This document shows, piece by piece, positions 10,457-22,400 of a stretch of DNA of 64,000 nt. Position 1 is the stretch's first letter, and each line of letters opens with the position of its first letter. This stretch comes from Uranotaenia lowii (lineage: Eukaryota > Arthropoda > Insecta > Diptera > Culicidae). The notes beneath the pieces were generated by a model, which was not told the origin of the DNA, ran no database searches, and saw only the letters and a list, made by a program, of their open reading frames with translations. Location of the stretch: positions 59,285,746-59,349,745 of the forward strand of contig NC_073691.1 in assembly GCF_029784155.1 (NCBI RefSeq), in the 5' to 3' direction. A program made the position numbers and the translations under genes.

Positions 10457-10474
10457 TGGCGTGGTTGGTAGAAT
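10457..10474 (+). promoter_or_regulatory. TRIM primer-binding site
   Basis: TGGCGTGGTTGGTAG begins one base after the left LTR, as expected of a site that pairs with the 3' CCA end of a tRNA. The matching tRNA is not identified. Confidence 0.6.
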
Positions 10475-10484
10475 AAGCACAAAT

Positions 10485-10757
10485 AGCGCAGATATTTAAG
10501 GCTGCTGCTGATTGTTTTGATTTGGCCTTCCGGTGGAAATAAGACGGAATTGCCCCTGAAAAGCGCAGATATTTAAGGCTGCTGCTGATTGTTTTGATTT
10601 GGCCTTCCGGTGGAAATAAGACGGAATTGCCCCTGAAAAGCGCAGATATTTAAGGCTGCTGCTGCTGATTGTTTCGATTTGGCCTTCCGGTGGAAATAAG
10701 ACGGAATTGCCCCTGAAAAGCGCAGATATTTAAGGCTGCTGCTGCTGATTGTTTTGT
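10485..10757 (+). repeat. 77-bp tandem repeat inside the TRIM
   Basis: Units start at 10485, 10562, 10639 and 10719 with AGCGCAGATATTTAAGGC. The first two are 77 bp. The third gains one GCT triplet (80 bp), and the fourth is cut short at about 10757. The unit holds GGCCTTCCGGTGGAAATAAG, and near-identical copies point to recent expansion. Confidence 0.9.
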
Positions 10758-10936
10758 GATGATGATGTGTTGAAGGATAAGCAGAAATTAAATAAAATTT
10801 TTAGGATGGAGAATAAAGATATGGAATATGAAATAAAAATTGAGGATATTTGGTAAATAAAATTTTGCACTAATGAAAAAAAAAAACAAATGTTGATGTG
10901 TGAAAAGTTTTAATTAAGAATAGAGGTGAGAAGGAA

Positions 10937-11173
10937 TGTAGGGATGAGATGAAGAGTATACAGAAAATAAATCAAATTTAATTAGGAATAAAATGAAATA
11001 ATAGTTGTATTCGGCAACATAGATGAATAAAATAAAATAAATTTCTATGAGAACATTTGCTATTTTGGCAGCACTTGACAAACAAACAAAACAAAGTCAG
11101 TCATTGATCTATTCTTGCGAGCGACAGACGTGTTTAGGTGAATCTCTGAATTGAGATTCGTAAAATCACGACA
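10937..11173 (+). repeat. TRIM right LTR
   Basis: Near-identical to 10219-10455, preceded by a purine tract and followed by the ATTTG target duplication. Confidence 0.88.
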
Positions 11174-11530
11174 ATTTGGTATTCCTGACCTGAGATAAGA
11201 TATCGAGATTTTGGCCTTAGCTCTAAGTTGAGATTATTACTCTTGATTCACTATAGTCGTTTATTTATAAAGATTTGATTAAGAATTTAGAACTTTGATT
11301 TTAGAGAAGATCATTTTGCTTGAATTTTTTCAAACCCCTCTCCTCCTACGGCCATGTCTAGATCTGAAATGTACACACTGCTACATAATGTACACATTGT
11401 TTCTCAAGTTTTACCGGTATTGAAATATTCATTTTTCACTATAATCGATTTTAAAATGCGTTTTTATTTAAACACTAAACATACCGACATGTTGGATATA
11501 TTGACCTATTTGTGCAGCGGGCGGTAAAAT

Positions 11531-13476
11531 GACGGCAAACACGTTTTTCTCTGAAACTCTCTTGTTTCTCAACCGATTTTTTTTCAAAGTTTATAGTTTT
11601 GGAGAACTTGACTCAAATATGATTTTAAGACAATATTGCGCTACAATAATTCATTCGCAAGTTATTCAAAGTAAAGGATTATTTTTTTGAAAAAATACAA
11701 CCTTCGGGAAAAAAACTGTAAAACATTTAATAAGTCCTCAAATTTTTTTTCACTTAGTGTCTAAGTGAGCTGAAGTTAGAAGCTATACACTGCCGGTCAA
11801 AAGTTTGGGATCACCCGCTAAAAACATGCAAATTTTGACCGTTCATTTCTCAGCCGTCTTAGGACATATTGCAAATCTTCCGATCTTATTTGAAAGATAA
11901 TGAGCAATAGCTATTTCGGAGGTTTTTTGCCCAGAAATAATGTTTTAGTTTTGCACCTTAAACTTAACCTAAAGTTAGAACATTTTCAAAAAATCGCACT
12001 CCATATTCAAAGCTGTTCATCTCGGGATAGGGTGGACAAAATTTCAAAATTTGAGTTGCATTAGAATCCTTATTCTATACTTCTCAAAACACAATCAAAA
12101 ATCTTTGTACTTTTAATTAATAAAATAGACAATTAAGTTATCGTCCAAAAGTTTGGGATCACTCCTGGTATGGTCTATCGGCCAAAAGTTTGGGATCATT
12201 TTTTTTAAAAACATGCAAATTTATCTCATTCATATCTTTCTAATTTAACATCGTATTGCAGATCTAAAGGGTGCATTTGAAAGCTTAGGAAATGTTTTTT
12301 TTTATAAATTAATTAAAAAATTATATTTCAAATCCATAACCATAAAAAATTCAGAATCAAAAGTGTGAATTTAAAAAAAAAACAATTAATTTCAGTTAAA
12401 CTTTTTATGATTATCACTTTAAAATATAATTTTTGTATGAATTTATAAAAAAATGACAATTCTTAAGCTTTCAAATATACCCTTCAGATCTGCAATACGA
12501 TGTTAGATTAGAAAGATATGAACGCCCCAAACGGCCCAAAATTTTGGCCGATACACCATACTAGGGGTGATCCCAAACTTTTGGACGATAACATAATTGT
12601 CTATTTTATTAATTAAAAGTACATTTATAAATTTTAGCACAAAGTTTTTTGATTGTGTTTTGAGAAGTATAGAATAAGGATTCTAATGCAACTCAAATTT
12701 TGAAATTTTGTCCACCCTATCCCGAGATGAACAGCTTTGAATATGGAGTGCGATTTTTTGAAAATGTTCTAACTTTAGGTTAAGTTTTAGGTGCAAAACT
12801 AAAACATTAATTCTGGGCAAAATACCTCCGAAACAGCTATTGCTTATTATCTTTCAAATGTGATCGGAAGATTTGCAATATGTCCTAAGACGGCTGAGAT
12901 ATGAACGATCAAAATTTGCATGTTTTTTAGCGGGTGATCCCAAAATTTTGGCCGGCAGTGTATATTGCGCATATAGAATTTTTTTAAAAGTTTTTTCTAG
13001 ATCATGGCCACAAAAATGTCAAAAAGTGATATAAAACACGTACTTTTCAATCATTCAGCCGCAAAAGCTGTACCAGTCACAGTAGAAAAAAAAATTAAAA
13101 AGAGTTGACGTTATTTGTCACATTTTAGCATTTGGCATTCGGCACACAAAATGTATGATGCCACTTTTTTACCTTTTCTGTGGCCATGATCTTGATTTTT
13201 TTTTAATTTCATAAGTATAGCTTCAAACTTCAGCGTACTTAGGCCTTAGTAAAATTTTTCTCGAGCATTTAATATCTGATTTACAGCCTTTTTCCTAAGC
13301 ATGTTTTTACAAAAAAAAACTTCGACTTTGAATAACTCTAAAATGAATTATTGTAGCTGAAAATTGTCTGAAAATTATATTTGATTCACATTAGGTATAG
13401 GCTTCCCAAAACTATAAATTTTGTAGAAGTCGGTTGAGAAACAAGAGAGTTTAAGCGAAAAAAAGTGTTTTCCGTC
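11531..13476. mobile_element. Outer palindromic foldback element (interrupted)
   Basis: The left arm 11531-11785 matches, in inverse complement, the right arm 13216-13476. Shared blocks include CTCTCTTGTTTCTCAACCGA on the left against its complement near 13435, and GCTGAAGTTAGAAGCTATA against TATAGCTTCAAACTTCAGC. The inner part is also self-complementary (GATCATGGCCAC near 13000 and its complement near 13184). Without the nested element at 11788-12960 it would be about 770 bp. It has no coding frame, and its outermost ends are not sharp. Confidence 0.75.
11788..12960. mobile_element. 1.17-kb full-palindrome MITE, TA-flanked (Tc1/mariner-like ends)
   Basis: The ends CACTGCCGGTCAAAAG and its complement at 12944-12960 are flanked by TA at 11786-11787 and 12961-12962. 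The two halves, about 585 bp each, are inverse complements almost throughout, with the turn near 12375. The terminal word CAAAAGTTTGGGATCA recurs in sub-terminal positions (about 12147 and 12187) and, inverted, near 12535 and 12570. Such ends and a TA duplication are typical of Tc1/mariner-derived MITEs. Transcription across it would give a long hairpin. Confidence 0.87.
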
Positions 13477-13703
13477 ATTCGAAAATAGTCCAGTAGTTAA
13501 ATTTTCGAAGAAATTTAAGCCGTTATCATCAAAAACCGTCAATGGACCACCTCCGGTACGTTTAAAGTTAACTTGTGGATTCGGGGCGAACAGAGCACCC
13601 TTTATCGGGGCACGATGAGCATTTCTGCCTTATAAATTTAGCAGCAAACTCCACTCAATGAAGTCAACTCAATTAAAGAGTTACAGCTTGACAGATTTCA
13701 TCT

Positions 13704-13775
13704 GGGAAGTTGGCCTAGAGGTAAGGTGTCGGAGAGGTAATTCAGATGATTCGGGTTCGATACTTGTTCGAAGCA
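13704..13775 (+). repeat. tRNA-derived SINE head, family 2
   Basis: Box A-like TGGCCTAGAGGT at 13711 and box B-like GGGTTCGATAC near 13753 are 43 bp apart, which fits a pol III promoter. The sequence differs from SINE family 1. No cloverleaf with a CCA-ready acceptor stem is visible, so a functional tRNA is unlikely. Confidence 0.55.
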
Positions 13776-14590
13776 GTTTGTTTTTTCATTAACTATTCAT
13801 GATTGATCATTTGAATCGTTGCATTATACGGCTAGTCGCATCATCCTCAAAACAAAGCACCAGAAAAATAATGAATGAGTGAGTATTAATTGTTTGTATC
13901 CAAACACACATACTATTTTCGGTTGTAGCTTTATTTGATTGATGATGTTTTGAACAAAAAGGTTAACAAAAATAAAGCTAACAATAAAAAAAGAGCTATT
14001 TTCCCGTTTTGGAATCTGACTGGAATTCCCCCCACCACCTCCGAAAAAACACCGAACCTTACAAAAAAAGTATGCAAAGCATGTTCAGTAAATCATCAAG
14101 GCCTATAACGGTCATTTGAACAGACGGTTGTTTTTCAAAATTTTTACCAAATTAACCAGATTTTGAGAAACTGAAAATATCAGCGTCTAAAAAATAAAAA
14201 AAAAGTAAATTTTTAATTTTACCGATCACTGTAGCTCGATAGATTGTTCGGATGGTGTTTAAAATAGTAACCATTTCTCGTACCCAAATAACTACCCATG
14301 TAATATTTGTTTCCATTTGGTAGATAGGTTTTTGATTTATGTGAAAAAAAATTGTATGAAAGCTGCTCTCTTCCCTAACTTTATCCCCAATTGAAAGAGA
14401 AAGGAGTCTCAAAGAAGCATTTAACAATTTTTCGTATCCAATAGCCCTTCTATGCCCAATTTGTTTCTATTTGCTCGATTAGTTCTCGAGTTATGCGAAA
14501 AATTGTGAAGCGATTGAAAATTGTGAAATTTACTTAATGCAAACTATGCAAACATTTGTCTTTTCTTCGAGAGACTCCCTCCCTCCTTCC
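13776..14590. other. Intergenic, no gene seen
   Basis: Mixed A+T-rich DNA. Possible short frames show no recognisable similarity. Part of it (about 14030-14500) may belong to the dispersed element whose tail lies at 14620-14725. Confidence 0.4.
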
Positions 14591-14725
14591 AGGAAGGAGG
14601 AACCTTTCCCGGCCTCCAATACCCCCATCTGCCAAGTTTCACGCAAATCGGTTAAGTAGTTTTCGAGTCTATAGTGAACAGACAGACAGACATACAGGAA
14701 GAAAACCATTTTTATGTATAACCCA
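14591..14725 (+). repeat. Tail of a dispersed short element
   Basis: CCAAGTTTCACGCAAATCGG, then TTTTCGAGTC, then a GACAGACAGACA run and TTTTTATGTATA. This layout (CCAAATTTCA..., a CAGA-rich run, then TTTTTAT(A)TATA) recurs at the 3' end of the element at 33985-34303. It is a repeat type I recognise from many insect genomes, but I cannot name it with certainty. Confidence 0.5.
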
Positions 14726-14915
14726 TTCCAACATGACGCCACAACGTTTGCGAAACAATTTTCTGGTAAATTGTATGTAAATTTGACAGTTCATGGCGCA
14801 GTTTGAAAAAAATACACTCCTTAGTACAAAATTGATTTCACTACAATTTAGAATCAAAAGTATTTTTATTGAACGGATAGTTATGGTGGGAAATGTATTT
14901 GCAAGTTACCGGCTG

Positions 14916-15106
14916 AAGGGAGATGTGCGTCCTGTCTCACTAGAGATCGTTTGCTGACTTAGGGCACATTCCAGTTGTATGCGTACAGCGAGGCAGAATG
15001 TGAGAGGGATACGATATCCTCTCGCAAAAACCTACCAGTTGAGAGACTCGATGTACACGCCAGAAGAACGATAATGTTATCCTCGGCTACACATCTCCCC
15101 CTTACA
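14916..15106 (-). repeat. Solo-LTR-like block with inverted ends
   Basis: GGGAGATGTG near 14919 and CACATCTCCC near 15096 form inverted ends around about 180 bp of G+C-richer sequence. On the minus strand it starts TGTGTAGCC after a purine tract and ends GACGCACA, so it could be a solo LTR. On the other view it is a small DNA element with 10-bp terminal repeats. No duplication decides between them. Confidence 0.4.
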
Positions 15107-15519
15107 TAGAGAAAACGCAAAAAAACGCTTTATGCATTTTTAACCTGAAAATGATTAAAAAAGATAAATAAAATGGAAAATACTACTACCAACTTACTTT
15201 TATCTACAATGACTTCTGTCTACGAGATATCCCGGAAGAAACCCTTATTTTTTTCCGCAAACTATCAATATTTTTGTTTATAATTATGCCTTACGTGTAT
15301 TAGCTATTGAGCTCTTTTTCATCATACACAACACTCAAGTTGATTTATCCGAGCTTCCATAATAGGTTATCTCTAACCTTCAATAAACCCTCGACTAAAC
15401 TTGGAATTTCACTCTTGGAACTCCCATTGCCTTCAACGATTGCTAATTTAGACATCTCGTTTAACTCTTTCTCCATCGGACATCTCGTCGTAAAGCTTAG
15501 AAATTCAAATTAAGCAAAC
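15107..15519. other. Intergenic, no gene seen
   Basis: A+T-rich DNA with no recognisable gene. A 68-codon frame near 15310-15513 shows no recognisable domain. Confidence 0.4.
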
Positions 15520-17700
15520 TTTTAGAATACTCTGACCGGGATAGCGCATGTCACCCTTCCAATTAAACAAATTTCAAATCAAAATCGAATCAGAATACTC
15601 AAGACTTGGTTCCCAGTTCCAGTTGTGTAGTTAAAATTAACCTATAAATCGCTCCTCATGTTGATCCTCTCGATACAACATACAGTTGCGTTCAAAAAAG
15701 AATGAAATCGCATGAAGCTGCGTACCCACTTCCAACTTTGATAAGCTGCCATTTCTCTCTCGGTTTATATTTTTTCATGAAAACTTCACACAATCTAGTT
15801 CAACTATCCAACTAACACTCCACAAAATTTGAAGTCTTTTGAATGACGAGAAACAAAGATACAGCTTTTCCCGTAAAAAAGGGAAATTTGGAGTTGCTTC
15901 ACTAAATTTGCTGTATCTTTGACAATTTTCATCGAAAAATCTTGAAATTTGGCCCAAAGATGTAAAAATGTTTGATCTAATATCAGGCCAAGTTTCGTCA
16001 AAATCGATGAACGTGATCAAAAATGGTGCCGGGTTGAAGATAAGGTTCATTATCGCGCAGCAGACGATTTCATTCTTTTTTGGACGGATGTTTGTATGGA
16101 AAACATCATAATCTATGTATTCTTGGTTTTTTTCTTCCACAAAACCAACATTTATTACAAAGAATGTTGTAAATTGATAGGAACTTCATCCTTGCTTTGT
16201 TAAGAAATAGAAATTGTTCCAACAGAGCTGGTATTGAAACAAAAGAGCGAATAGAATACTCGCTTTAATTGTGGATCAAATTTGTTTATCGGTATAATTA
16301 GCAGGTCATTTCTTTAACTCTGTTTTGCTTATTTTGAACCCTGTTGAAACATTTTCTCTTTCGAAACAAAGTACGAATGTAGTTGTAAGCAATTTACAAC
16401 ATTCTTTGTGATAAGTTTTGGTTTTGTGTAAGAAAAAACCAAGAATACGTGGATTACGATGTATTCCATACAAACATCCGTCCAAAAAAGAATGAAATCG
16501 TCTGCTGAGCGATAATGAACCTCATTTTCAATCCGGCACCATTTTTGATCACGTTCATCGATTTTGACGAAACTTGGCTTGATATTAGATCAAACATTTT
16601 TACATCTTTGGACCAAATTTCAAGATTTTTCAATGAAAATTGTTAAAGATACAGCAAATTTAGTGAAGCAATTCCAAATTTCCCTTTTTACGGGAAAAGC
16701 TGTATCTTTGTTTCCTGTCATTGAAAAGACTTCAAATTTTGTGGAGTGTTAGTTGGATAGTTGAACTAGATTGTGTGAAGTTTTCATGAAAAAATATAAA
16801 CCGAGAGAGAAATGGCAGCTTGTCAAAGTTGGAAGTGGGTACGCAGCTTCATGCGATTTCATTCTTTTTAGAACGCAACTGTACATTCTGGAAATGAACC
16901 TTCAGAATACTCTTCCCGAATTTACGTCTCCCCAATCCAACGTAATTTCGTAAAGTGATAATTCAGAACACTCTTCAAGTTGGTCCTCCCGATCAAACAA
17001 ATTCATGAAGTGAACCTTCCGAACACTCCTCATGTTGGTCCTCCCGATCCAACGTAAATATGAAGTGAACCTTAAGAACACTTCTCTCGTTCCTCCCGAT
17101 CCAACGTTATTTCGTTAAATGATCCTTCCGAACACTCTTCATGTTGGTCCTCACGATCCAACAAATTCACGAAGTGAACCTTCAGAATACTCTTCATGTT
17201 GGTTCTCCCGATCCAACGAAAACATTAAATGAACCTTCAGAACACTCCTTATGTTGGTTCTTCTGATCCAACGTAGTTTCGTAAAGTGATCCTTCAGAAC
17301 ACTTTTCATGTTGGTCCTCCCGATCCAACAAATTCATGAAGTGAACCTTCACAGCACTCTTCATGTTGGTACTCCCGATCCAACGTAAATATGAAGTGAA
17401 TCTTAAGAACACTTCTCTTGTTGGTCCTCCCGATCCAACGTAATTTCGTAAAGTGATCCTTCAGAACACTCTCCATGTTGGTCCTCCCGATCCAACGAAA
17501 ATATGAAGAGTGTTCTGAAGGATCACTTTACGAAACTACATGGGATCAGGAAGATTAACATGAGGAGTGTTCTGAAGGTTCACTTCATAAATTTGTTGGA
17601 TCGGGAGGACCAACATGAAGAGTGTTCGTAAGGATCGCTTAACGAAATTACGTTGGATCGGGAGGACCAACAAGAGAAGTGTACTTAAGGTTCAGCCGAG
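15520..17700. repeat. 55-bp minisatellite with 165-bp higher-order period and an inversion
   Basis: Units of about 55 bp contain CAGAACACTCTTCATGTTGG and CCTCCCGATCCAAC. From 16902 to 17507 eleven units can be counted. They fall into three subtypes by their tails (CAAATTCATGAAG, GTAAATATGAAG, GT(A)ATTTCGTAAAG), mostly in repeating order, so the higher-order period is about 165 bp. At about 17508 the array turns around and continues inverted to about 17690. Degenerate units also lie at about 15520-15680, left of the MITE at 15683-16881, which therefore inserted into the array. Confidence 0.85.
15683..16881. mobile_element. 1.2-kb palindromic MITE, TA-flanked
   Basis: The ends CAGTTGCGTTC and GAACGCAACTG are flanked by TA at 15681-15682 and 16882-16883. 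The arms of roughly 500 bp are inverse complements with few mismatches (for example AAAAATGGTGCCGGG near 16019 and CCGGCACCATTTTT near 16533). The loop spans about 16190-16385. No transposase is present. It resembles Tc1/mariner-type MITEs by its ends and TA duplication, but it is unrelated in sequence to the palindrome at 11788. Confidence 0.87.
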
Positions 17701-19497
17701 AGAATGAACTTTTCTTTTATTTTAGAAAACCGTATTTTTCTACTCTTTTATTCGATGAATTTTTATGAAAATTTCAGAAAATTATCAAGTCATTACAACC
17801 AACAAATTACTGTTTTTTCTTTAATTTTGTTTTCAATTTATTTTAGAGCGATTTAGTTTCGTGGCGCCACAAAGCGCCATTTTTTACAACACGGTTTTGC
17901 AAACGTGCGTTGTGACGTTAAGAAATTTTATGGTCGGTTACATGAAATGAATCAAAGTATAATCAAAATCAATGATTAATGTACTAAAAATGCTTAAAAA
18001 CTTAACAAATAATGCGAATTTAATGACGAAATCGATCCATTTATTTAAAAAAAAATAAGGGCATTGAATCTACAAGACCCATATAAGAAGATAAGGCTTA
18101 CAACACTGCGCACATCAATTTTAATAGAAATTGATTTGTGCGATTAAGTGAATATTATTTTAAAAACACTTATACGAGGAAATCTAGGAAAACTTATTCG
18201 TAAAAGCATTGCATTGTGTTTCTGAATCTTTTTAATGTTTTACTGCAAAGGAAAGGAAAAATAAATTGTAATTTTAAAAGCCTTTGATCTATTAAAAGTT
18301 AGTAAATGGACACTAGAGTGTCCAAATCAGCCAACTTATGAAAATTTTATAAGTTGCAAGCTAAACTTGATTCTAGGCCTAGTACAAAGTCCATTGATAA
18401 ATTTGGAGGATCGGACAACGAAAGGCGCAATATGCCTGAAATTTGTATGTACTAATTATAAGAAATTTTGTTTGGAAGGAATTATTAAGTCTCTATCGGC
18501 CGATTTGTTTATATTATAGTTATTCATGAAACTTTAATTATGAAAAATAGTTCATCTCAATGTCACATTTTAATAAGGGTTATGGTAAAAATATGATATT
18601 GAGTTTCAAAAATAAGCTACTGAAGGGTCGATTACGAAAAATACATGAATGATCGATAACAGACGAAACTCGTTGATTGAAGCGCATTGTTATATTAAAC
18701 TTGTTTTGAAGAAATACTTTAATAGTGTTGATTTAAAGACTTGAACGTTATCGAAAAAAAGTAAATACATTTTCGTGACGTCACAACGCATTCTTTACCC
18801 GGGTGCAAATCACGACCTTATAAACCGATTTTTATTCGGTAAATTGCATTGAATTTCTCTCAACAAGTTTGAAGACACCCTCAATGTTCGACAATACGTG
18901 ACGTTTAAGAGAATCATGAATTGAAAAACAGTAGAATATTCGTGACGTTACAACGCTTTATAACAGATATTTTATATTTATATTTATATTTATATTTTCT
19001 AGAGCGTAAACTTACAGCTATTATTCTTTATCTAATATCATGCTTTAAAGATGGCTTTTTGACCAGCATTTTGCAATAACTTTTTTGACAAAGCTAAATT
19101 TTTGACAAAGTTATGTTTCAAATAAAGAATAATTGTGAAAATCAATCTATTTTCATACAAAATTTTTTGAATTTCAACGATAACATACTAATTTAAAAAA
19201 AAAGGTAACTGAAAATCTTTTGATGGAAAATGTAGCTAAAAAAATAACCCCTCTGATGCTGTGCAATTCATTTTTGAATAATAAAAAAAAAAAATAAAAA
19301 TTGGTTCTCCAGTTGAGGGGTGCTTGGAATGGGTCATATATAGATTTCTTCTACTTATATCAGAATTATTTTCAGATATTTTATAAATCAAACAAATCCA
19401 TTTTCTTCAATTTTTCAATTTTGAATTTACTTCTCATAACAATTAAAAATTATCATTTCTACTAATAAAACAAATCCTAATTAATCCTACGAAAATT
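17701..19497. other. Intergenic, no gene seen
   Basis: A+T-rich DNA between the minisatellite and the 3' end of the minus-strand gene. The word CGTGACGT(C/T)ACAACGC recurs at about 18775 and 18942, with a looser match near 17910, which hints at an old repeat. A short ATATTT array lies at about 18970-18997. Confidence 0.45.
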
Positions 19498-22400
19498 TCA
19501 CGGCACCGCTGAAGACCCCTTCATGAACAGCTTATAAAGCGGCACCCGATCGCTCTGGCGCACTTCCTTCGGTTTGAACATGCCCTGCTCGACCAGATAC
19601 TTGGGCCGGTGGACGTCCGGATGGTCCCTCAGATGTTCCACCAGCAGTTTGACCGATCGCAGATGGGTAATGCCCTTGAAGACTTTTTCGAACGTTTTCA
19701 TATCCTCCGGAAAGTTCGGTACTATTTCATCGATATCGTCGAACCGTTTGAAACGGCGCATGCCCATCGGAAGCGTTTGCCCGAAAGCGATATGCCGTTC
19801 CGGAACTTTCGCCAGCTGCCGGTCGCTTTTGTTCACCTGGGCGATTTTGCGCTGCAGTGCCATCTGGTGGGAAAAGAGGGGTATTAGTGATGCCGTTTGA
19901 TGAGCTTATCAGATAAAGTTTGTTTAGTTTGGTTTGGTTTGGTTTCGTGTTTCTAACGATAGGATAGCGATTTCCACTGGAAACAACTCGTGATACCGAA
20001 TGAACAACTTTCAGCGGGAAACAGCACATGTTTCAGTTTGAATCTATGAACATGTGTTTGTAACAAAAATGCAATTTTCAAGAAAACAAGTCAGACAAAC
20101 TAAAAAGATGCACGATTTGTTTTATAATACAGTGAAAATAGAACGTCTGAGTTTCTTGCGAAGATATGTAATAAAAATTTGAGGACAAATACGGGCCGGA
20201 AATTGTTAAAAACTCCCCAAGTTTTAACATAATTTTTGAAACCCAAAAAAAAAAATCAAAAATTAACGTTAGTTTTAAATATTACATCCAAAAATGGTGT
20301 TATTAATACGGAAGTTGTTTTTTGTGACTGATTTTTTTGGTTCCATGAACAACTTTGCTCAATCATCAAAGTATGATTAGAAATTCAAAAATTTCAATAT
20401 TTTGGAAAAAAAAATTGTATTGGAATCAAATGCCTGGTTGTTGCAGTTTTTTTTTAAATCAGTCGAAATTACGTGTGGTAAAAATCTGGAAGACTCATGC
20501 TGTACCTTCATTTTGAATCTTCCAAAAAGTTAAATTTTTAAAACTATGTATTAAGATGATGGTTTTTGTGTGAGATTGTTGATTATGCATAACTCAGAAC
20601 ATTTAATTTAGTAATACAAAACTGATTTCTGAGGCCACAGTTCTAATAATTTGGGGACCATAAGTTTTCGTTCCCGATCAGGAGAGCATATCAAAATAAT
20701 AACTCAAACGTATCTCACCAAGATATTTACATCTGATTCAGTTATAATTAAGTACTCTAAATTATCGATTTTAAGTTTCTTCAATCTGAATTATATCTTA
20801 TTCTGATTGACAGACTTGAGTGGGGTTGAGCTCATTTTCAATGATAAAGATTTTTTTCGGATTGTCCTAAAATAAAATTATTATATCATATTTTGATATA
20901 CGTGCAACTTTTTATGAAACACGGACATCGAAGTCAACGGCCCAAACCGTGCATTAATGAGTTTCGCTCAACCGATCGATAACATTGAATCCAATCTTTG
21001 GGAAACCTAAAATGGTGCATGGTTTTAGCGTATAATGTGGTTTATTGACATTCCACTAGAATGTTAGGATCAGGAGGGAAAAACTAAATTATATTAAGTT
21101 GAGATATGTTGATACTATTTTTTTTTTCTATCTAAACGAGTTATTATTCGGTACTCGTAGGATGTTAAAATATCTCATCATATCAATAAATCTATGCGAT
21201 CATAGCTAAATTTTATCAATTTTAGATATGCTCCTTTCAAGATTATATCTCATTCAGATAGCATAGTAGGAAAATGTAAATAAATAATAAGTTGTTGAAA
21301 CGAACGTTTTTGAGACCAAATAAACGATGTTTTTATGAAAGGTTAAGGCTCATGTTTTTTTCCGGTTGTTCGGTAGAGTAGAGGTTTTGTTTTCGAGTCG
21401 GGTTGACTCTAGCTTGTTTCTTTTCCCTTTCAACCCCTTTCCAGTTTCCGAAGCAATCCTGGGGAATTTGTTTGGGGAAAGTGGGTCCGCTGAAGTTAAT
21501 TCTGGAAATATAGTTTTTCCAGTTAGTTGATATGTTTTGGAAAACCGAACAACCCATCTTAGTTCTCGTATATTTTTCGACCAATTAGTCTGGGATATTG
21601 ATGAGGTCGGTAGGTTGAGTCTGATCTGGGCCAATACAATATACACCCACCCTATGTTGGGTCTCAAAAGCCGGGCAAGCTATCAAAAGGCGGCTGGTCT
21701 CCTCGGAGTGGCGCTTAAATCATCCGCTAACAACCCAGATCCCAATTCGCCCACTGCCTCCCGTTGCAAAACCTATCAATAATATAACTTATCAAGATAT
21801 GAGTGCTTCGAGAAAAATTTCTAGTGGAATGTCAAAAACCCACGTTATATGCTAAAACCATGCTCCATTTTTGGTTTTCCAAAAATTGGATTCAATGTTA
21901 TGGACCTGTGGAGCAAAACTCAGTAATGCACGGTTTGGGCCGTTGACTTCGATGTCCGTGTTTCACAAAAAAGTTGCACGTATATCAAAATATGATATAT
22001 CATTTTATTTTAGGACAATCCGAAAAAAATCTTTATCATTGAAAATGAGCTCATCCCCATTCAAATCTGTCAATCAGAATAAGATATAATTCAGATTGGA
22101 AAAACTTAAAATTTTTTTTTTTTGTATGGGTTTATGAGCTACCTGGCTGACCCGGAAAGGAAAAACAGATCGGGGGACAGAAGAGGAAAATTTACATGAG
22201 AGTAGAATAGCTTAGAGAAGGATAGCGGCAACAGAGCCCGAGGGTTCTGAAGCACCAGTTTAGGGAAGCGTTAAGATAATGCTCGACGGACTGGGACAAT
22301 TGGGTCCTACATGAGCTTCGAGTTAACCCAACCTCCAATTCAACCGAGCAGTAACAGTATGGTAGCAAAAGTTATCATACGCTAACGTCTCGATATCATT

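Larger units (their letters stand above)
10219..11173 (+). mobile_element. TRIM: 955-bp non-autonomous LTR retrotransposon
   Basis: Two 237-bp direct repeats (10219-10455 and 10937-11173) begin TGTAGGG and end ACGACA, so they have TG...CA ends. The 5-bp target duplication ATTTG is present at 10214-10218 and 11174-11178. A TGG-starting primer-binding-like site (TGGCGTGGTTGG) begins at 10457. A purine tract (GAGGTGAGAAGGAA) directly precedes the right LTR. The interior is only 481 bp and has no coding capacity. By eye the LTRs differ at about three positions, which implies recent insertion. Such TRIMs rely on the enzymes of an autonomous partner, which is not identifiable here. Confidence 0.9.

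Noticed and set aside
15775..16953. Frames on both strands reading nearly the same protein
   Set aside because: They are the two arms of the palindromic MITE. The matching peptides come from inverted repetition, not from genes.
17194..17412. A 72-codon minus-strand gene
   Set aside because: Lies entirely in the 55-bp minisatellite and repeats with its units.
15520..17700. CRISPR array
   Set aside because: Units are contiguous diverged copies with no unique spacers and a eukaryotic context.
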